The translations under genes were made by a program, and so were the position numbers. This document shows, in pieces, positions 43,867-51,499 of a stretch of 64,000 bases of DNA; the stretch's first letter is position 1; the number at the start of each line of letters is the position of its first letter. The DNA comes from Chitinophagales bacterium (lineage in GTDB: Bacteria; Bacteroidota; Bacteroidia; Chitinophagales; Chitinophagaceae). A model generated the notes under the pieces. That model worked only from the letters and a program-made list of their open reading frames with translations, ran no database searches and had not been told where the DNA came from. Location: positions 3,038,001 through 3,102,000 of the forward strand of contig JACJXQ010000008.1 of assembly GCA_020636495.1 (NCBI GenBank), given 5' to 3'.

Positions 43867-45174
43867 TCATGCCGCCTTCTTCCCCAACACCACACTTCCC
43901 GAAAAATCACTGAAGTAGCGTTGAAAGAAATAACGCATTGCATCGAACAGGTCCATTTTATAGGCTTTACGGTCTTTTTTGAGCGAGCCGGGCGTATCGC
44001 TTTTGTCGTCAATCCTGGCTGTGATACAGTCATTTATAAGCAGGGGACAATTGTTGCTGCAGATGCGCAGGCGCGGATAACCCGCAAAAAGCGTGTTGAC
44101 CAGCAGCATGCTGTCGTTATGAGTTATGTTATGACTGAAGATATGCATCTGCCGGGGTTTCAGGTCCAGATAGCTTTGTATCATGCTGTAATAGGTACCA
44201 TGTTTGTCGGTCATACTGATGTCCCCACGCCTGCCTGATGCGTCGCCAGTAACAAAAAGCGGTACGCCGCTATAAGTACTGCTGATATGCCTGCAAAGCT
44301 CTTCAAGCGTATAACTACCCGAGAACTCATTAATAAAGTGGATGAAGCTGTTTTTCGTTCCACGTGTGTCACTCATCTGTACTGCCAGGCAGGTAAGCGG
44401 ATTTCTGTTGAAATCAAAAGAGAGGTACACCGCATGGTCGCGGAGTAAAGTCAGTTCTTCTGACGCGTGTTTTTCTTTTTCAAAAGTATACAGCCATGGC
44501 CTGTCATTGGTCAGCACACCCCATTCGCCCAGGGCATATATGCGGTACTGATTATTATTATACAGGCTTATCTGTTCTATTTGTTTGCGATCTTCTTCAG
44601 TAAGGTGGTTATTATTCTTATATGTGCTATGAATTATTGTAGCATCAGGATCGTCCCGGTCGAAAAAATGCTTTTTCAACCAATGTTGTTCATCTATAGG
44701 ATTGAAAGTGAGCGTTATCTGTATATTCTGCCTGCCACGGGCACGGCGGTTCAGCTCCATAAAATCTTCAAACTCCAACTCCGCTGCTTCTTCTACCAAT
44801 ATACGGGTAAGCCCTTCGAAGGATTTAAGTTTATCGGGATCGTCCAGCCCGCGGAAGATGATCTGCGAGCCATGCTCTTTGTGGGTCAGCGTACGGTCTG
44901 TCTTGTTGAATACGAACTCATCTGTACAGCCCAATTCATCCATACGTGACCAGAAGGAAGGAATGACTGAATCTCGCAGGGTATTGCCCACTTTGCGTAT
45001 CACGAGGGTCTTGATGGGCGCTAAGGCAGCGCAAATAACCTCTTTCTGGGCAGCACTGAAACTTTTGCCCGCTGCGGTGCCGCCATAGTTGATAATAAAA
45101 CGGCTTTCAGCATCGGCCAGTTTTTCAAATAATTTGCTGAACTGTTCTTTGGGAAATCTATCAGGTATATCCAT
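43867..45174 (-). CDS. terL: Large terminase subunit (435 aa)
   Basis: This is an intact phage packaging motor. The ATPase has Walker A GGTAAGKS (31-38), an R-finger-like IRKVGNTLRDS, Walker B RILVEEAA with catalytic Glu near 128-129, and coupling motif TFNP. The nuclease domain keeps its acidic residues in YLSFDFNRNP, VTGDASGR and MDLFDAMRYF. All catalytic positions are present, so the enzyme is probably active. The group is PBSX/Terminase_3-like. It stands alone between host genes, 15 kb from the putative TerS and 4 kb from the portal. This is very unusual, since TerS, TerL and portal are normally adjacent. Confidence 0.93.
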   Translation of the reverse strand: MDIPDRFPKEQFSKLFEKLADAESRFIINYGGTAAGKSFSAAQKEVICAALAPIKTLVIRKVGNTLRDSVIPSFWSRMDELGCTDEFVFNKTDRTLTHKEHGSQIIFRGLDDPDKLKSFEGLTRILVEEAAELEFEDFMELNRRARGRQNIQITLTFNPIDEQHWLKKHFFDRDDPDATIIHSTYKNNNHLTEEDRKQIEQISLYNNNQYRIYALGEWGVLTNDRPWLYTFEKEKHASEELTLLRDHAVYLSFDFNRNPLTCLAVQMSDTRGTKNSFIHFINEFSGSYTLEELCRHISSTYSGVPLFVTGDASGRRGDISMTDKHGTYYSMIQSYLDLKPRQMHIFSHNITHNDSMLLVNTLFAGYPRLRICSNNCPLLINDCITARIDDKSDTPGSLKKDRKAYKMDLFDAMRYFFQRYFSDFSGSVVLGKKAA

Positions 45175-45218
45175 GGTAATAGTACTAAGATGACAGGTTT
45201 TACAATAACTTTAGATAG

Positions 45219-45226
45219 CAAATATA
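45219..45226 (-). promoter_or_regulatory. -7 box of the terminase gene
   Basis: A perfect TATATTTG, embedded in a 15-mer shared with the capsid-operon promoter (TTG before and CTAT after). An AT-rich tract lies upstream. The leader also shares TTAGTACTAT with the TerS/tail operon leader. Confidence 0.65.
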
Positions 45227-45394
45227 CAATAATAATACAACAATTAAAAATAAAATCACCTTTTACTTACTTTGTAGCTCATCCAAACAGTACCCCGTAT
45301 ACGTCTTATTAAATCCGTCTTAATTAATAGCTAAATGGGGAAATTGGCACAAGGTTTGTAATGTTACCTTATAGAAACAGTAATTTTTCTAAGG

Positions 45395-45500
45395 GTAGCC
45401 CCGCCATCCCAAATGGGGCAAAGGCACAGCGGTGCAACTGTGCCTGAGATGGGTATATAAAAGAGACCGTCCCTGGTAGATCAGGGACGGTTCTTACTTT
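45395..45500 (+). ncRNA. Putative structured RNA with three hairpins
   Basis: Three consecutive hairpins occur: 45398-45402 with 45415-45419; 45422-45429 with 45438-45445 (8-bp perfect stem); 45466-45475 with 45482-45491 (10-bp perfect stem). The last is followed by TCTTACTTT as a terminator. No ORF feeds the terminator, so a stand-alone RNA of roughly 100-150 nt is inferred, with its 5' end near 45350-45395. No known RNA family is recognised. It is divergent from the terminase gene. Confidence 0.45.
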
Positions 45501-45767
45501 ATGAAAATGAATGCGGCACGGTGCAAGAAACCGCAAACCAACGAAACTCCGGAAAAAATATTCCTTTCCTCTGATTATAAAAATAGACCATGCATGTTAC
45601 GTCATCGTAAACAAATCATTAATTATTATCAGAAGTGTCTCTTAATCAGGGGAATTGACAAAACCGCTACAATTCATAGATAAAAAACCTGCAATTGATT
45701 AGCATTTTTAAAAGAGGTGATGTATCATTGTGACCCCGTTAAATAAAAAAACACGACTTGCCACATC

Positions 45768-45947
45768 ATGATCTATAAGGGATTTCCATATAATGCTTCC
45801 GAATTATCAGCATTTGCGATAACATGCGGCATCTTTGTCATATCGCTTAAGAATGGTAAAATAGTGCAGCATGTGCCTGATGATGAGGACCACTTTTATA
45901 ACTGGCTGTTGAGCTTAGAAGTTCGCGAAGTGGTGCCTGTGTGCTAA
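45768..45947 (+). CDS. Small protein of 59 aa
   Basis: ATG at 45768 to TAA at 45945-45947 gives 59 residues without signal peptide. It has a mixed hydrophobic core (ELSAFAITCGIFVISLKNG) and a charged, aromatic half (VPDDEDHFYNWLLSLEVREV). The pattern 'F...LK.G.I.H..P.D...F..WL....VR.' is that of a compact alpha/beta mini-protein seen in many Bacteroidota genomes without a known function. The rest of the gap 45175-45767 holds the terminase promoter and the structured RNA. A 60-codon ATG ORF at 45501 overlaps the terminator and is not accepted. Confidence 0.6.
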   Translation: MIYKGFPYNASELSAFAITCGIFVISLKNGKIVQHVPDDEDHFYNWLLSLEVREVVPVC

Positions 45948-46041
45948 GGGGTACCATATTTCATATCTTATTATAGCCTGTATTCCTTTATACACAGGCA
46001 TTACAGTTGTATTTTCATAACACAGCCCCAAGGTGTCGTTT

Positions 46042-46125
46042 GTTAATTGGTAGTTATTACTTTTTAAAGTCCGTGTTAATCACAGGGCATTTTTTGCAAT
46101 CGGGGGTACCCGCGAACGATATTTG
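46042..46125 (+). promoter_or_regulatory. GTTA-repeat promoter of the 46260 gene
   Basis: On the plus strand the units GTTAAT (46042-46047), GTTATT (46053-46058), TTAAAG (46064-46069, degenerate) and GTTAAT (46075-46080) are 11 bp apart. A 37-bp spacer leads to GATATTTG (46118-46125). The A-rich leader of about 125 bases resembles the leaders of the secreted paralogs. Confidence 0.7.
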
Positions 46126-46259
46126 TACTGTTACGAAGAAAAACACAGCCTGACGAAAGAAAGGCATCAAAACAAAAAGCACCTTTTATCGCCACAAAAC
46201 AAAAAATCAATACTACTACAGTGGTATTGAGACAAACAAAAACATAAAAAACACAAAAA

Positions 46260-46535
46260 ATGAATACAGCAATCGCTATTCTGTTTCCCGGTGTTCGCAC
46301 ATCCGACATTCTGAACGGAGCCAGGGAACATGACGTAAATATCCTGATCAAGGAACAGTACGATCCTCAAAAAAACTATGCACGTTATCAGAAGAACCTG
46401 AGCCCTGTAGTAACAGGTGACGGTATCAGCCTGATGTTCGTTTTCTCGGACGGCAGCAGCATGCTGGCCAGCGAAAGGAGGGATATCAACCAGGTGATGA
46501 AGAAAATAGGTGAGGTACACGGCTGTGTACTATAG
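46260..46535 (+). CDS. Small cytoplasmic protein (91 aa)
   Basis: No signal peptide or membrane segment. Segments AIAILFPGVRTSDILNGARE and DGISLMFVFSDGSSMLASE suggest a small alpha/beta domain. The C-terminal helix (RRDINQVMKKIGEVHG) is amphipathic. The gene has a GTTA-repeat promoter and a strong terminator (46571-46607), so it is monocistronic. It is the only predicted regulon member here without an export signal among the protein-coding genes with the full promoter. The function is unknown. Confidence 0.65.
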   Translation: MNTAIAILFPGVRTSDILNGAREHDVNILIKEQYDPQKNYARYQKNLSPVVTGDGISLMFVFSDGSSMLASERRDINQVMKKIGEVHGCVL

Positions 46536-46570
46536 CATATAAATAATTTTCCGGTTTTTGGTGGGTTAGT

Positions 46571-46607
46571 GCCTGCCAGCCTGTATCGACCAGGCTGGCG
46601 GGCTTTT
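46571..46607 (+). terminator. Terminator of the 46260 gene
   Basis: A 12-13 bp GC-rich stem (GCCTGCCAGCCTG with CAGGCTGGCGGGC) is followed by TTTTG. Confidence 0.9.
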
Positions 46608-46678
46608 GTGTTTATATCCCAATTTTTAGCACCCCGGCATTATTTACCGTAACTTACATACATCTTAAACACAAGTCA

Positions 46679-47446
46679 ATGGAAAGTTTTAAGGACGCTA
46701 AGTTTGCACTGCTGATAGACGCAGACAATATCTCATCGAAATATATAGACGCAATAATAGAAGAGACCACTAAATACGGCACCTGCACCTACCGCCGTAT
46801 ATATGGCGACTGGGCCAAGCCCCACCTGCGCGGCTGGAAGGAAGTATCGCTGAGCCATGCACTGAACGCCGTACAGCAATACAGCTATACCTCAGCCAAA
46901 AACGCCACAGATACCGCTATGACCATTGACGCTATGGACATGCTGCATACTGCCGAGCTGAATGGCTTTATACTGGTGAGCAGCGACAGCGATTTCACTC
47001 CGTTGGCTATGCGCCTGCGCGAGGGAGGAAAGATCATTATTGGCATTGGCGAAGAGAAAACGCCTACGCCATTTAAGTCGGCCTGCAACCAGTTCATCCA
47101 TATAGAGAATATCATCACCCCGGTGGCAGAGGACGACAAAGAGGCAACTCCCGCCAAAGAGAAAAAGACAGCGCCTAAAAAGCCCCCTGTTGACAGAAAA
47201 ACCATGAACCTGCTAAAGACCAGTATCAAAGACCTGGCAGATGACGATACCGGCTGGGTGACACTGGCCAGTGTGGGCAATACTATACTGAAAAAGAAAC
47301 CGGACTTCGATCCCCGTACCTATGGTCATAGCAAACTGTTGCAATTCTTCCGCAGCTTGCAGGAGTTTGAGGTGCAGGACCGTAAAACGGAGAAGGGTGA
47401 CAGCAACTTCTTTGTGAGGATAAAGGAGAACAAAAGAAAAAAGTAA
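46679..47446 (+). CDS. NYN-domain (LabA/DUF88) protein with OST-HTH domain (255 aa)
   Basis: The N-terminal PIN-like NYN domain (about 8-150) has the acidic residues FALLIDADN, the ATDTAMTIDAMDM helix and VSSDSDFTPL, matching Mg-dependent RNases. A Lys/Pro linker leads to an OST-HTH/LOTUS RNA-binding domain (about 175-250; VTLASVGNTILKKKPDFDPRTYG). It probably acts in RNA turnover. It is a single gene followed closely by lipoprotein genes on the same strand. Confidence 0.9.
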   Translation: MESFKDAKFALLIDADNISSKYIDAIIEETTKYGTCTYRRIYGDWAKPHLRGWKEVSLSHALNAVQQYSYTSAKNATDTAMTIDAMDMLHTAELNGFILVSSDSDFTPLAMRLREGGKIIIGIGEEKTPTPFKSACNQFIHIENIITPVAEDDKEATPAKEKKTAPKKPPVDRKTMNLLKTSIKDLADDDTGWVTLASVGNTILKKKPDFDPRTYGHSKLLQFFRSLQEFEVQDRKTEKGDSNFFVRIKENKRKK

Positions 47447-47491
47447 CACAAGAGGTTCCATTTTGGCATAATTGATGTAACAGGTATAAAT

Positions 47492-48049
47492 ATGAAACTA
47501 CCGGCCCGCATATTCCTGTTTATCATACTAACTATCTCAATGGCATCCTGCGACAAATTACCCTTTGGCAATGGTGCTCCCCGAGACCCGACCTGGACAG
47601 TAACCAATTGGAGTATCAACCTGAAATACACAGACCCCGCTACCAAAGAACCTCTGATAGGAGAAAACAGGTACTTCAGCCCCTACCATATACAGATATG
47701 GAAGAAGAATGACACGGGTTATGCCGCTACATTTTATTACAACATGTACGGCGAGCCGGATTCACAACGCGATGACAGTTATACGATCATACTAGGCCAT
47801 TCTGTTACTACAGAAGTAACCAAAGAAAACTACAACACAAACATCTCAGGACCGATAGCGATAGCTGAGCGATTTGATGAAGAATATATAGTACAGCTGA
47901 AACATGCAAAAGCGGACATACGAGACACCTTCCGTCTACTGAAAGATACAGAGAGCAATTTTCATATATACCTGAATGGACAATTAATGATCTCCCCACC
48001 CTCACCCACAAAACCTGGCAAGGCCATGCAACTGACCCTTGAGCGATAA
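47492..48049 (+). CDS. Hypothetical lipoprotein (185 aa)
   Basis: Lipobox MASC with Cys19 after a short signal (MKLPARIFLFIILTIS). The mature part is beta-rich with two likely strands around TWTVTNWSINLKYTD and YAATFYYNMYG, and a C-terminal beta segment (YLNGQLMISPPSP). No family is recognised. It begins 45 bases after the NYN gene and may share its transcript. It precedes a set of three small Cys-rich lipoproteins. Confidence 0.7.
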   Translation: MKLPARIFLFIILTISMASCDKLPFGNGAPRDPTWTVTNWSINLKYTDPATKEPLIGENRYFSPYHIQIWKKNDTGYAATFYYNMYGEPDSQRDDSYTIILGHSVTTEVTKENYNTNISGPIAIAERFDEEYIVQLKHAKADIRDTFRLLKDTESNFHIYLNGQLMISPPSPTKPGKAMQLTLER

Positions 48050-48092
48050 AACTGACTTAATTGCTATATTTACAGCTATAGCTGACCACCTG

Positions 48093-48332
48093 ATGAGAAA
48101 AGCATTGATATTAGCCTCGGCTGTAGGCATATTAACCATAAGTTGCAAAAAGGAGGAAGAGCACTGCTGGAGTTGCACATACACTTTCAGCGGCCAAAAG
48201 CCAGACAGGACAGGGGATACAGTGCTGTGTCACCTGACCAAAACAGACATTGAACTACGGGATAATATTAAGCTGGACGCAACGGCTGCGGGCTACGATA
48301 CCTGGATACTGACCAACTGCCAACAGCAGTAA
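48093..48332 (+). CDS. Small CWxC lipoprotein 1 (79 aa)
   Basis: The start at 48093 is chosen to give the lipoprotein signal MRKALILASAVGILTISC. The mature part has the motif HCWSC at the N-terminus and two later cysteines (VLCHL, TNCQQ). The pattern C-W-x-C ... C-x(2-4)-T-x(2)-[ED]-[IL] is shared with the next two genes and loosely with 62399. The four Cys suggest disulfides or metal binding in the periplasm. The function is unknown. Confidence 0.65.
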   Translation: MRKALILASAVGILTISCKKEEEHCWSCTYTFSGQKPDRTGDTVLCHLTKTDIELRDNIKLDATAAGYDTWILTNCQQQ

Positions 48333-48368
48333 ACCCGAAAATCATTAACTTTAGTTGAAATTCGATAG

Positions 48369-48596
48369 ATGCAGAAAATATTACTGATCATATGCTCAGG
48401 TTTGTTATTGGCCTCATGTAACAAAAAAAGGTGCTGGGAGTGTACAGTAGATATCGGGGGCGATACATTCCAGCAGGAGGTGTGCGACAAGAGCAAAAAA
48501 GAGATAAAGGAACTGCAGGCCAGCCCGCAAGAAACAAAAGATAAGGACGGCAACGTCATTTATACCACTACCTACAGCAACTGCACCAAAAAATAA
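48369..48596 (+). CDS. Small CWxC lipoprotein 2 (75 aa)
   Basis: Lipobox LASC after MQKILLIICSGLL. It keeps RCWEC, then VCDKSKKEIKEL and the final YSNC. It lies 36 bases after the first and 3 bases before the third member of this tandem set. The shared Cys spacing shows common origin although the rest of the sequence has diverged. Confidence 0.68.
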   Translation: MQKILLIICSGLLLASCNKKRCWECTVDIGGDTFQQEVCDKSKKEIKELQASPQETKDKDGNVIYTTTYSNCTKK

Positions 48597-48599
48597 GCT

Positions 48600-48839
48600 A
48601 TGCGCAAAGCTGTACTCTTTATAACAGCTATATTAGTACTGACCGCCTGCGGCAAAGAGAAAAAACATTGCTGGGGGTGTGTATTGGTATTCAGTGATGG
48701 ATATGTGGTATCTTACCGTGATAGCATGATATGCGACAAGACCCAATCGGAAATAAACACAATGAAGAAACAGGTGTATGACGCCAGCGCCATGGGTTTT
48801 GAAACCTACCAGGTAAATAAATGCAGTAAAATACGGTAG
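48600..48839 (+). CDS. Small CWxC lipoprotein 3 (79 aa)
   Basis: Lipobox LTAC (Cys17), then HCWGC, ICDKTQSEINTM and a final NKC. It is most similar in spacing to member 1 (both have the GFETY or GYDTW element before the last Cys). It ends the tandem set and the next hairpin (48847-48868) closes the unit against the converging portal gene. Confidence 0.68.
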   Translation: MRKAVLFITAILVLTACGKEKKHCWGCVLVFSDGYVVSYRDSMICDKTQSEINTMKKQVYDASAMGFETYQVNKCSKIR

Positions 48840-48846
48840 AATAAAC

Positions 48847-48868
48847 AGGAGCGTAAAAACGCTCCTGC
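48847..48868. terminator. Hairpin between lipoprotein 3 and portal gene
   Basis: Stem CAGGAGCG/CGCTCCTG with a 6-base loop. T-runs are poor on both sides, but it is the only candidate terminator between these converging genes. Confidence 0.6.
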
Positions 48869-48897
48869 CGTCATAAAAACCAAACACACATTCACCT

Positions 48898-50592
48898 TTA
48901 TCCAAACTCTCTATTTTGTAACAATTCTTTATATACCTGTTGCACCGTTGCTTGTACCAGCCAGTGTTCTCCACGAGTGCGTTCTAACTCATCTATTGTT
49001 ATAGGCAGTTTTCGGCTGTAAATAATATCCTCGTTGGTAATGGCACCTGCTGCAAGCAGGTCCGTAATTTCTGTGGTACTTAACACACTCAGTTCGTCCA
49101 GCTCAGTTATCAGTTGGGCTTTCTTTTTCATTACTTCGTCGCCACTGTATTGTTTGTCAACAAAATCCATAGCCATGCGGCGGCGGATAAATACTGGCAC
49201 ACCTGCCTTTGTTCCTTCACTATATTCGGCCAGCAGGTCTGCACCTGTTTTTATTCGAAACTGTGTTGGTTTCACAATGCGGAAAGCATGTGCATTATCA
49301 CCGTCAGCATTGCGATAGGCGGCAATATCTCGCAGGGTATCATGTATCACCTTATCAAACATATCGTTGCTGATGGCGCTGATAAATTTATACAAACGTT
49401 CCTGGTCAATTGCTTTTGCTACACCGCTTTGCGCTTCATCTGTCTTTTGCAGGTGCAGAGCTTCAATTACCAGGCCCATTACCTGCTTGCATACATCACG
49501 ATGGTGAATATTTATACTCACATCCGGGTTTACTATCTGTATCGGCGTGCCGTTCTTCATCTCTTCGTGTGGTATGATCATTCGTTGGCCAGGGTTACGG
49601 CTCACCTGCCCGCTACCCATGCATGAAGGACATTGCGCCAACTCCACACCATTAGGGCAGCTATCGCAATCCTGCTGTATATGTCCCCTGCCACTGCAAT
49701 CAGGACAATCCGTACTGGCTTCTACTATATATGGGTGCGACGCTTCTTTGTCTACCAGTTGTGCGGCACTGTACGAACTAATAAAATCATCCGCAGCCGC
49801 CCTTGCTTTGCTGTAGTAGCTATCATAATAACCTTGCGTATTCCACTCGCCACCGGCAACCGTTACCGGTAACCTGTCCAGCATATGTGCATAATATCCC
49901 TGTGCGTCAGCTTTTGCCAGGTAATATTTCCTCGCTTCAGCATTATAGGTAAACCTCCATACAGTGTACCTGTTCACCCAATAAGCATAATTACCTCGTT
50001 TGAATATAAGATCGTTTTTGCTGAACCAAACCATATCTTTTGTATTGACAAACCAAATGTCCACATCCAGTTTATCATCTCCCTGCTCATAAAACGGGCT
50101 TACGGGTATACGCAGAAAAACTCCGTTCGGGTCTTCTATCATATTACGGAACCCTATGTTGGCAAAATACCCCTTCAGATCATAACCGTTAAAGCGATTG
50201 TCCCAAATAAATGCATTGTCCTGTTCATCGCTTATTTCCAGTGTATAGTTAGAATCCTGGAATATAGCACCGGTCACTACACCTGTTATTTGTCCGAAGG
50301 GGGCTTGGGTAAGTGGCCTGTACTGGCTGTAGCGCCAGTTGCGTGTAGCATCATCCTCTCGTGGATGGCGGCTTAGCAGGAAATTATCAAACAGGTATTG
50401 ATATTCCTCGCCATAGTAGCCGGCAGGTTTTATCATACGTCCTGTACCCGGCTCTCTGAACCGGGGGCATGCTCCTGTCGTATGCAGGCTCATTGCATAA
50501 TATACATCTCGCCAACGTTGCAGGAGCTCTGTCATGGCGGCAGGCAGTTTTACATCTTTGTTCAGTATTGCTATTACTTCTTTTATGTTCAT
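48898..50592 (-). CDS. Portal protein with DnaJ-like zinc insertion (564 aa)
   Basis: The start at 50592 (MNIKEVIAILNKDVK) is preferred over the Cys-rich upstream extension. Length and features such as PLTQAPFGQITGVVTGAIFQDS, IEDPNGVFLRIPVSPF, LHLQKTDEAQSGVAKAIDQERLY and LLAEYSEG fit a phage portal. The motif 'QSGVAKxIDxE' is the conserved portal stem/clip helix of the SPP1-like type in Bacteroidota. Residues 296-324 contain three CxxC pairs (296/299, 309/312, 321/324), the first and third followed by SGRG and MGSG as in DnaJ zinc fingers. The gene ends the tail operon instead of following the terminase. Confidence 0.75.
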   Translation of the reverse strand: MNIKEVIAILNKDVKLPAAMTELLQRWRDVYYAMSLHTTGACPRFREPGTGRMIKPAGYYGEEYQYLFDNFLLSRHPREDDATRNWRYSQYRPLTQAPFGQITGVVTGAIFQDSNYTLEISDEQDNAFIWDNRFNGYDLKGYFANIGFRNMIEDPNGVFLRIPVSPFYEQGDDKLDVDIWFVNTKDMVWFSKNDLIFKRGNYAYWVNRYTVWRFTYNAEARKYYLAKADAQGYYAHMLDRLPVTVAGGEWNTQGYYDSYYSKARAAADDFISSYSAAQLVDKEASHPYIVEASTDCPDCSGRGHIQQDCDSCPNGVELAQCPSCMGSGQVSRNPGQRMIIPHEEMKNGTPIQIVNPDVSINIHHRDVCKQVMGLVIEALHLQKTDEAQSGVAKAIDQERLYKFISAISNDMFDKVIHDTLRDIAAYRNADGDNAHAFRIVKPTQFRIKTGADLLAEYSEGTKAGVPVFIRRRMAMDFVDKQYSGDEVMKKKAQLITELDELSVLSTTEITDLLAAGAITNEDIIYSRKLPITIDELERTRGEHWLVQATVQQVYKELLQNREFG

Positions 50593-50750
50593 GGTTCTAT
50601 TTGGTTTATTTTTTCTATTACAGGAAATAACGCTTTGACAATAAAGTAAAAGTTGACAGCTACACACGTCATAACGAAAGCCTATATTCTTTATCGTGCC
50701 TATGCACAGTGCCCGGTATAAGGTTTTGCAACTATCAGCTGATATACGGC

Positions 50751-51401
50751 TTATATCAAACCATCACAATCGGACAGGTAAAACACTTCATTACCGGTTG
50801 TCAATTCCGGTTTATTGAAATCCAGCGGGTCTCCTTTGAACTCCAGTTGCCCTTTCTTTATCTCCAGTATGTAAGAATTGCTACCACTACCCTGTCGCTC
50901 GTATGACAGGAATACATCCAGGCTGGCTTCCATAGGTCTGCCGTTCTCATCCCTTGGTACTACAACCGTACCATCGCAAAACACGAACATATAGCGCATC
51001 ATAGCACGCTTTGTCTTCTTGTCTTTCCAGAAATCATAATCGAAAAACAGGTTAGCAGGTGTAGCAGGATCTTCAATTTCAGGAGTCTCAATTGCAATCC
51101 TGTCCTGGAATGTAATAACACGACTGGTTGCTACCCTTTCTCCCGGACGGCAATCTGCTATCTGTAATTCTTCAAAATTCGGTTCCTGAACCTCAATGTT
51201 AGCAAACGGGCTGCTGAATGTAAGTGTGTTCGCTGTTGCCAGTCCTTCTAAGCCCGCACAAGTAAATGGTATGGGAAGGTCAACACTACAAGGGAAAAAA
51301 CCGATACGGTCAATACTTCTTTTGCGCACTTTCAGGTCGCAGCCTCCAGGCTGGTTTGTTGTGATGGTGATATTGGCGCAATCTGCCGGACAAAATGCCA
51401 T
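50751..51401 (-). CDS. Putative major tail tube protein (216 aa)
   Basis: The start at 51401 (MAFCPADCANITI) is preferred, because the upstream codons cross a hairpin. The protein is beta-rich, with size and position upstream of the portal gene in a tail operon. Cys are frequent at the N-terminus (CPADC, GGCDLK, PCSVD). The C-terminal half (MMRYMFVFCDGTVVVPRDENG, SLDVFLSYERQGSGSNSYI) resembles a tube beta-sheet, but no Pfam family is recognised. A 158-base gap follows to the portal. Confidence 0.55.
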   Translation of the reverse strand: MAFCPADCANITITTNQPGGCDLKVRKRSIDRIGFFPCSVDLPIPFTCAGLEGLATANTLTFSSPFANIEVQEPNFEELQIADCRPGERVATSRVITFQDRIAIETPEIEDPATPANLFFDYDFWKDKKTKRAMMRYMFVFCDGTVVVPRDENGRPMEASLDVFLSYERQGSGSNSYILEIKKGQLEFKGDPLDFNKPELTTGNEVFYLSDCDGLI

Positions 51402-51499
51402 AGTAAATAAGTTTAAGGTTGCCTCCTCCCCTGCGGGAGGCGAATAAAATATTTTCAATAACAGCAGGGGGCTGCTATCATTTTTTGTGTACTCTTATA

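Noticed and set aside
45501..45683. 60-codon ATG ORF on the plus strand after the three-hairpin element
   Set aside because: It starts within the T-run of the terminator and is basic and low-complexity, with no coding signature.
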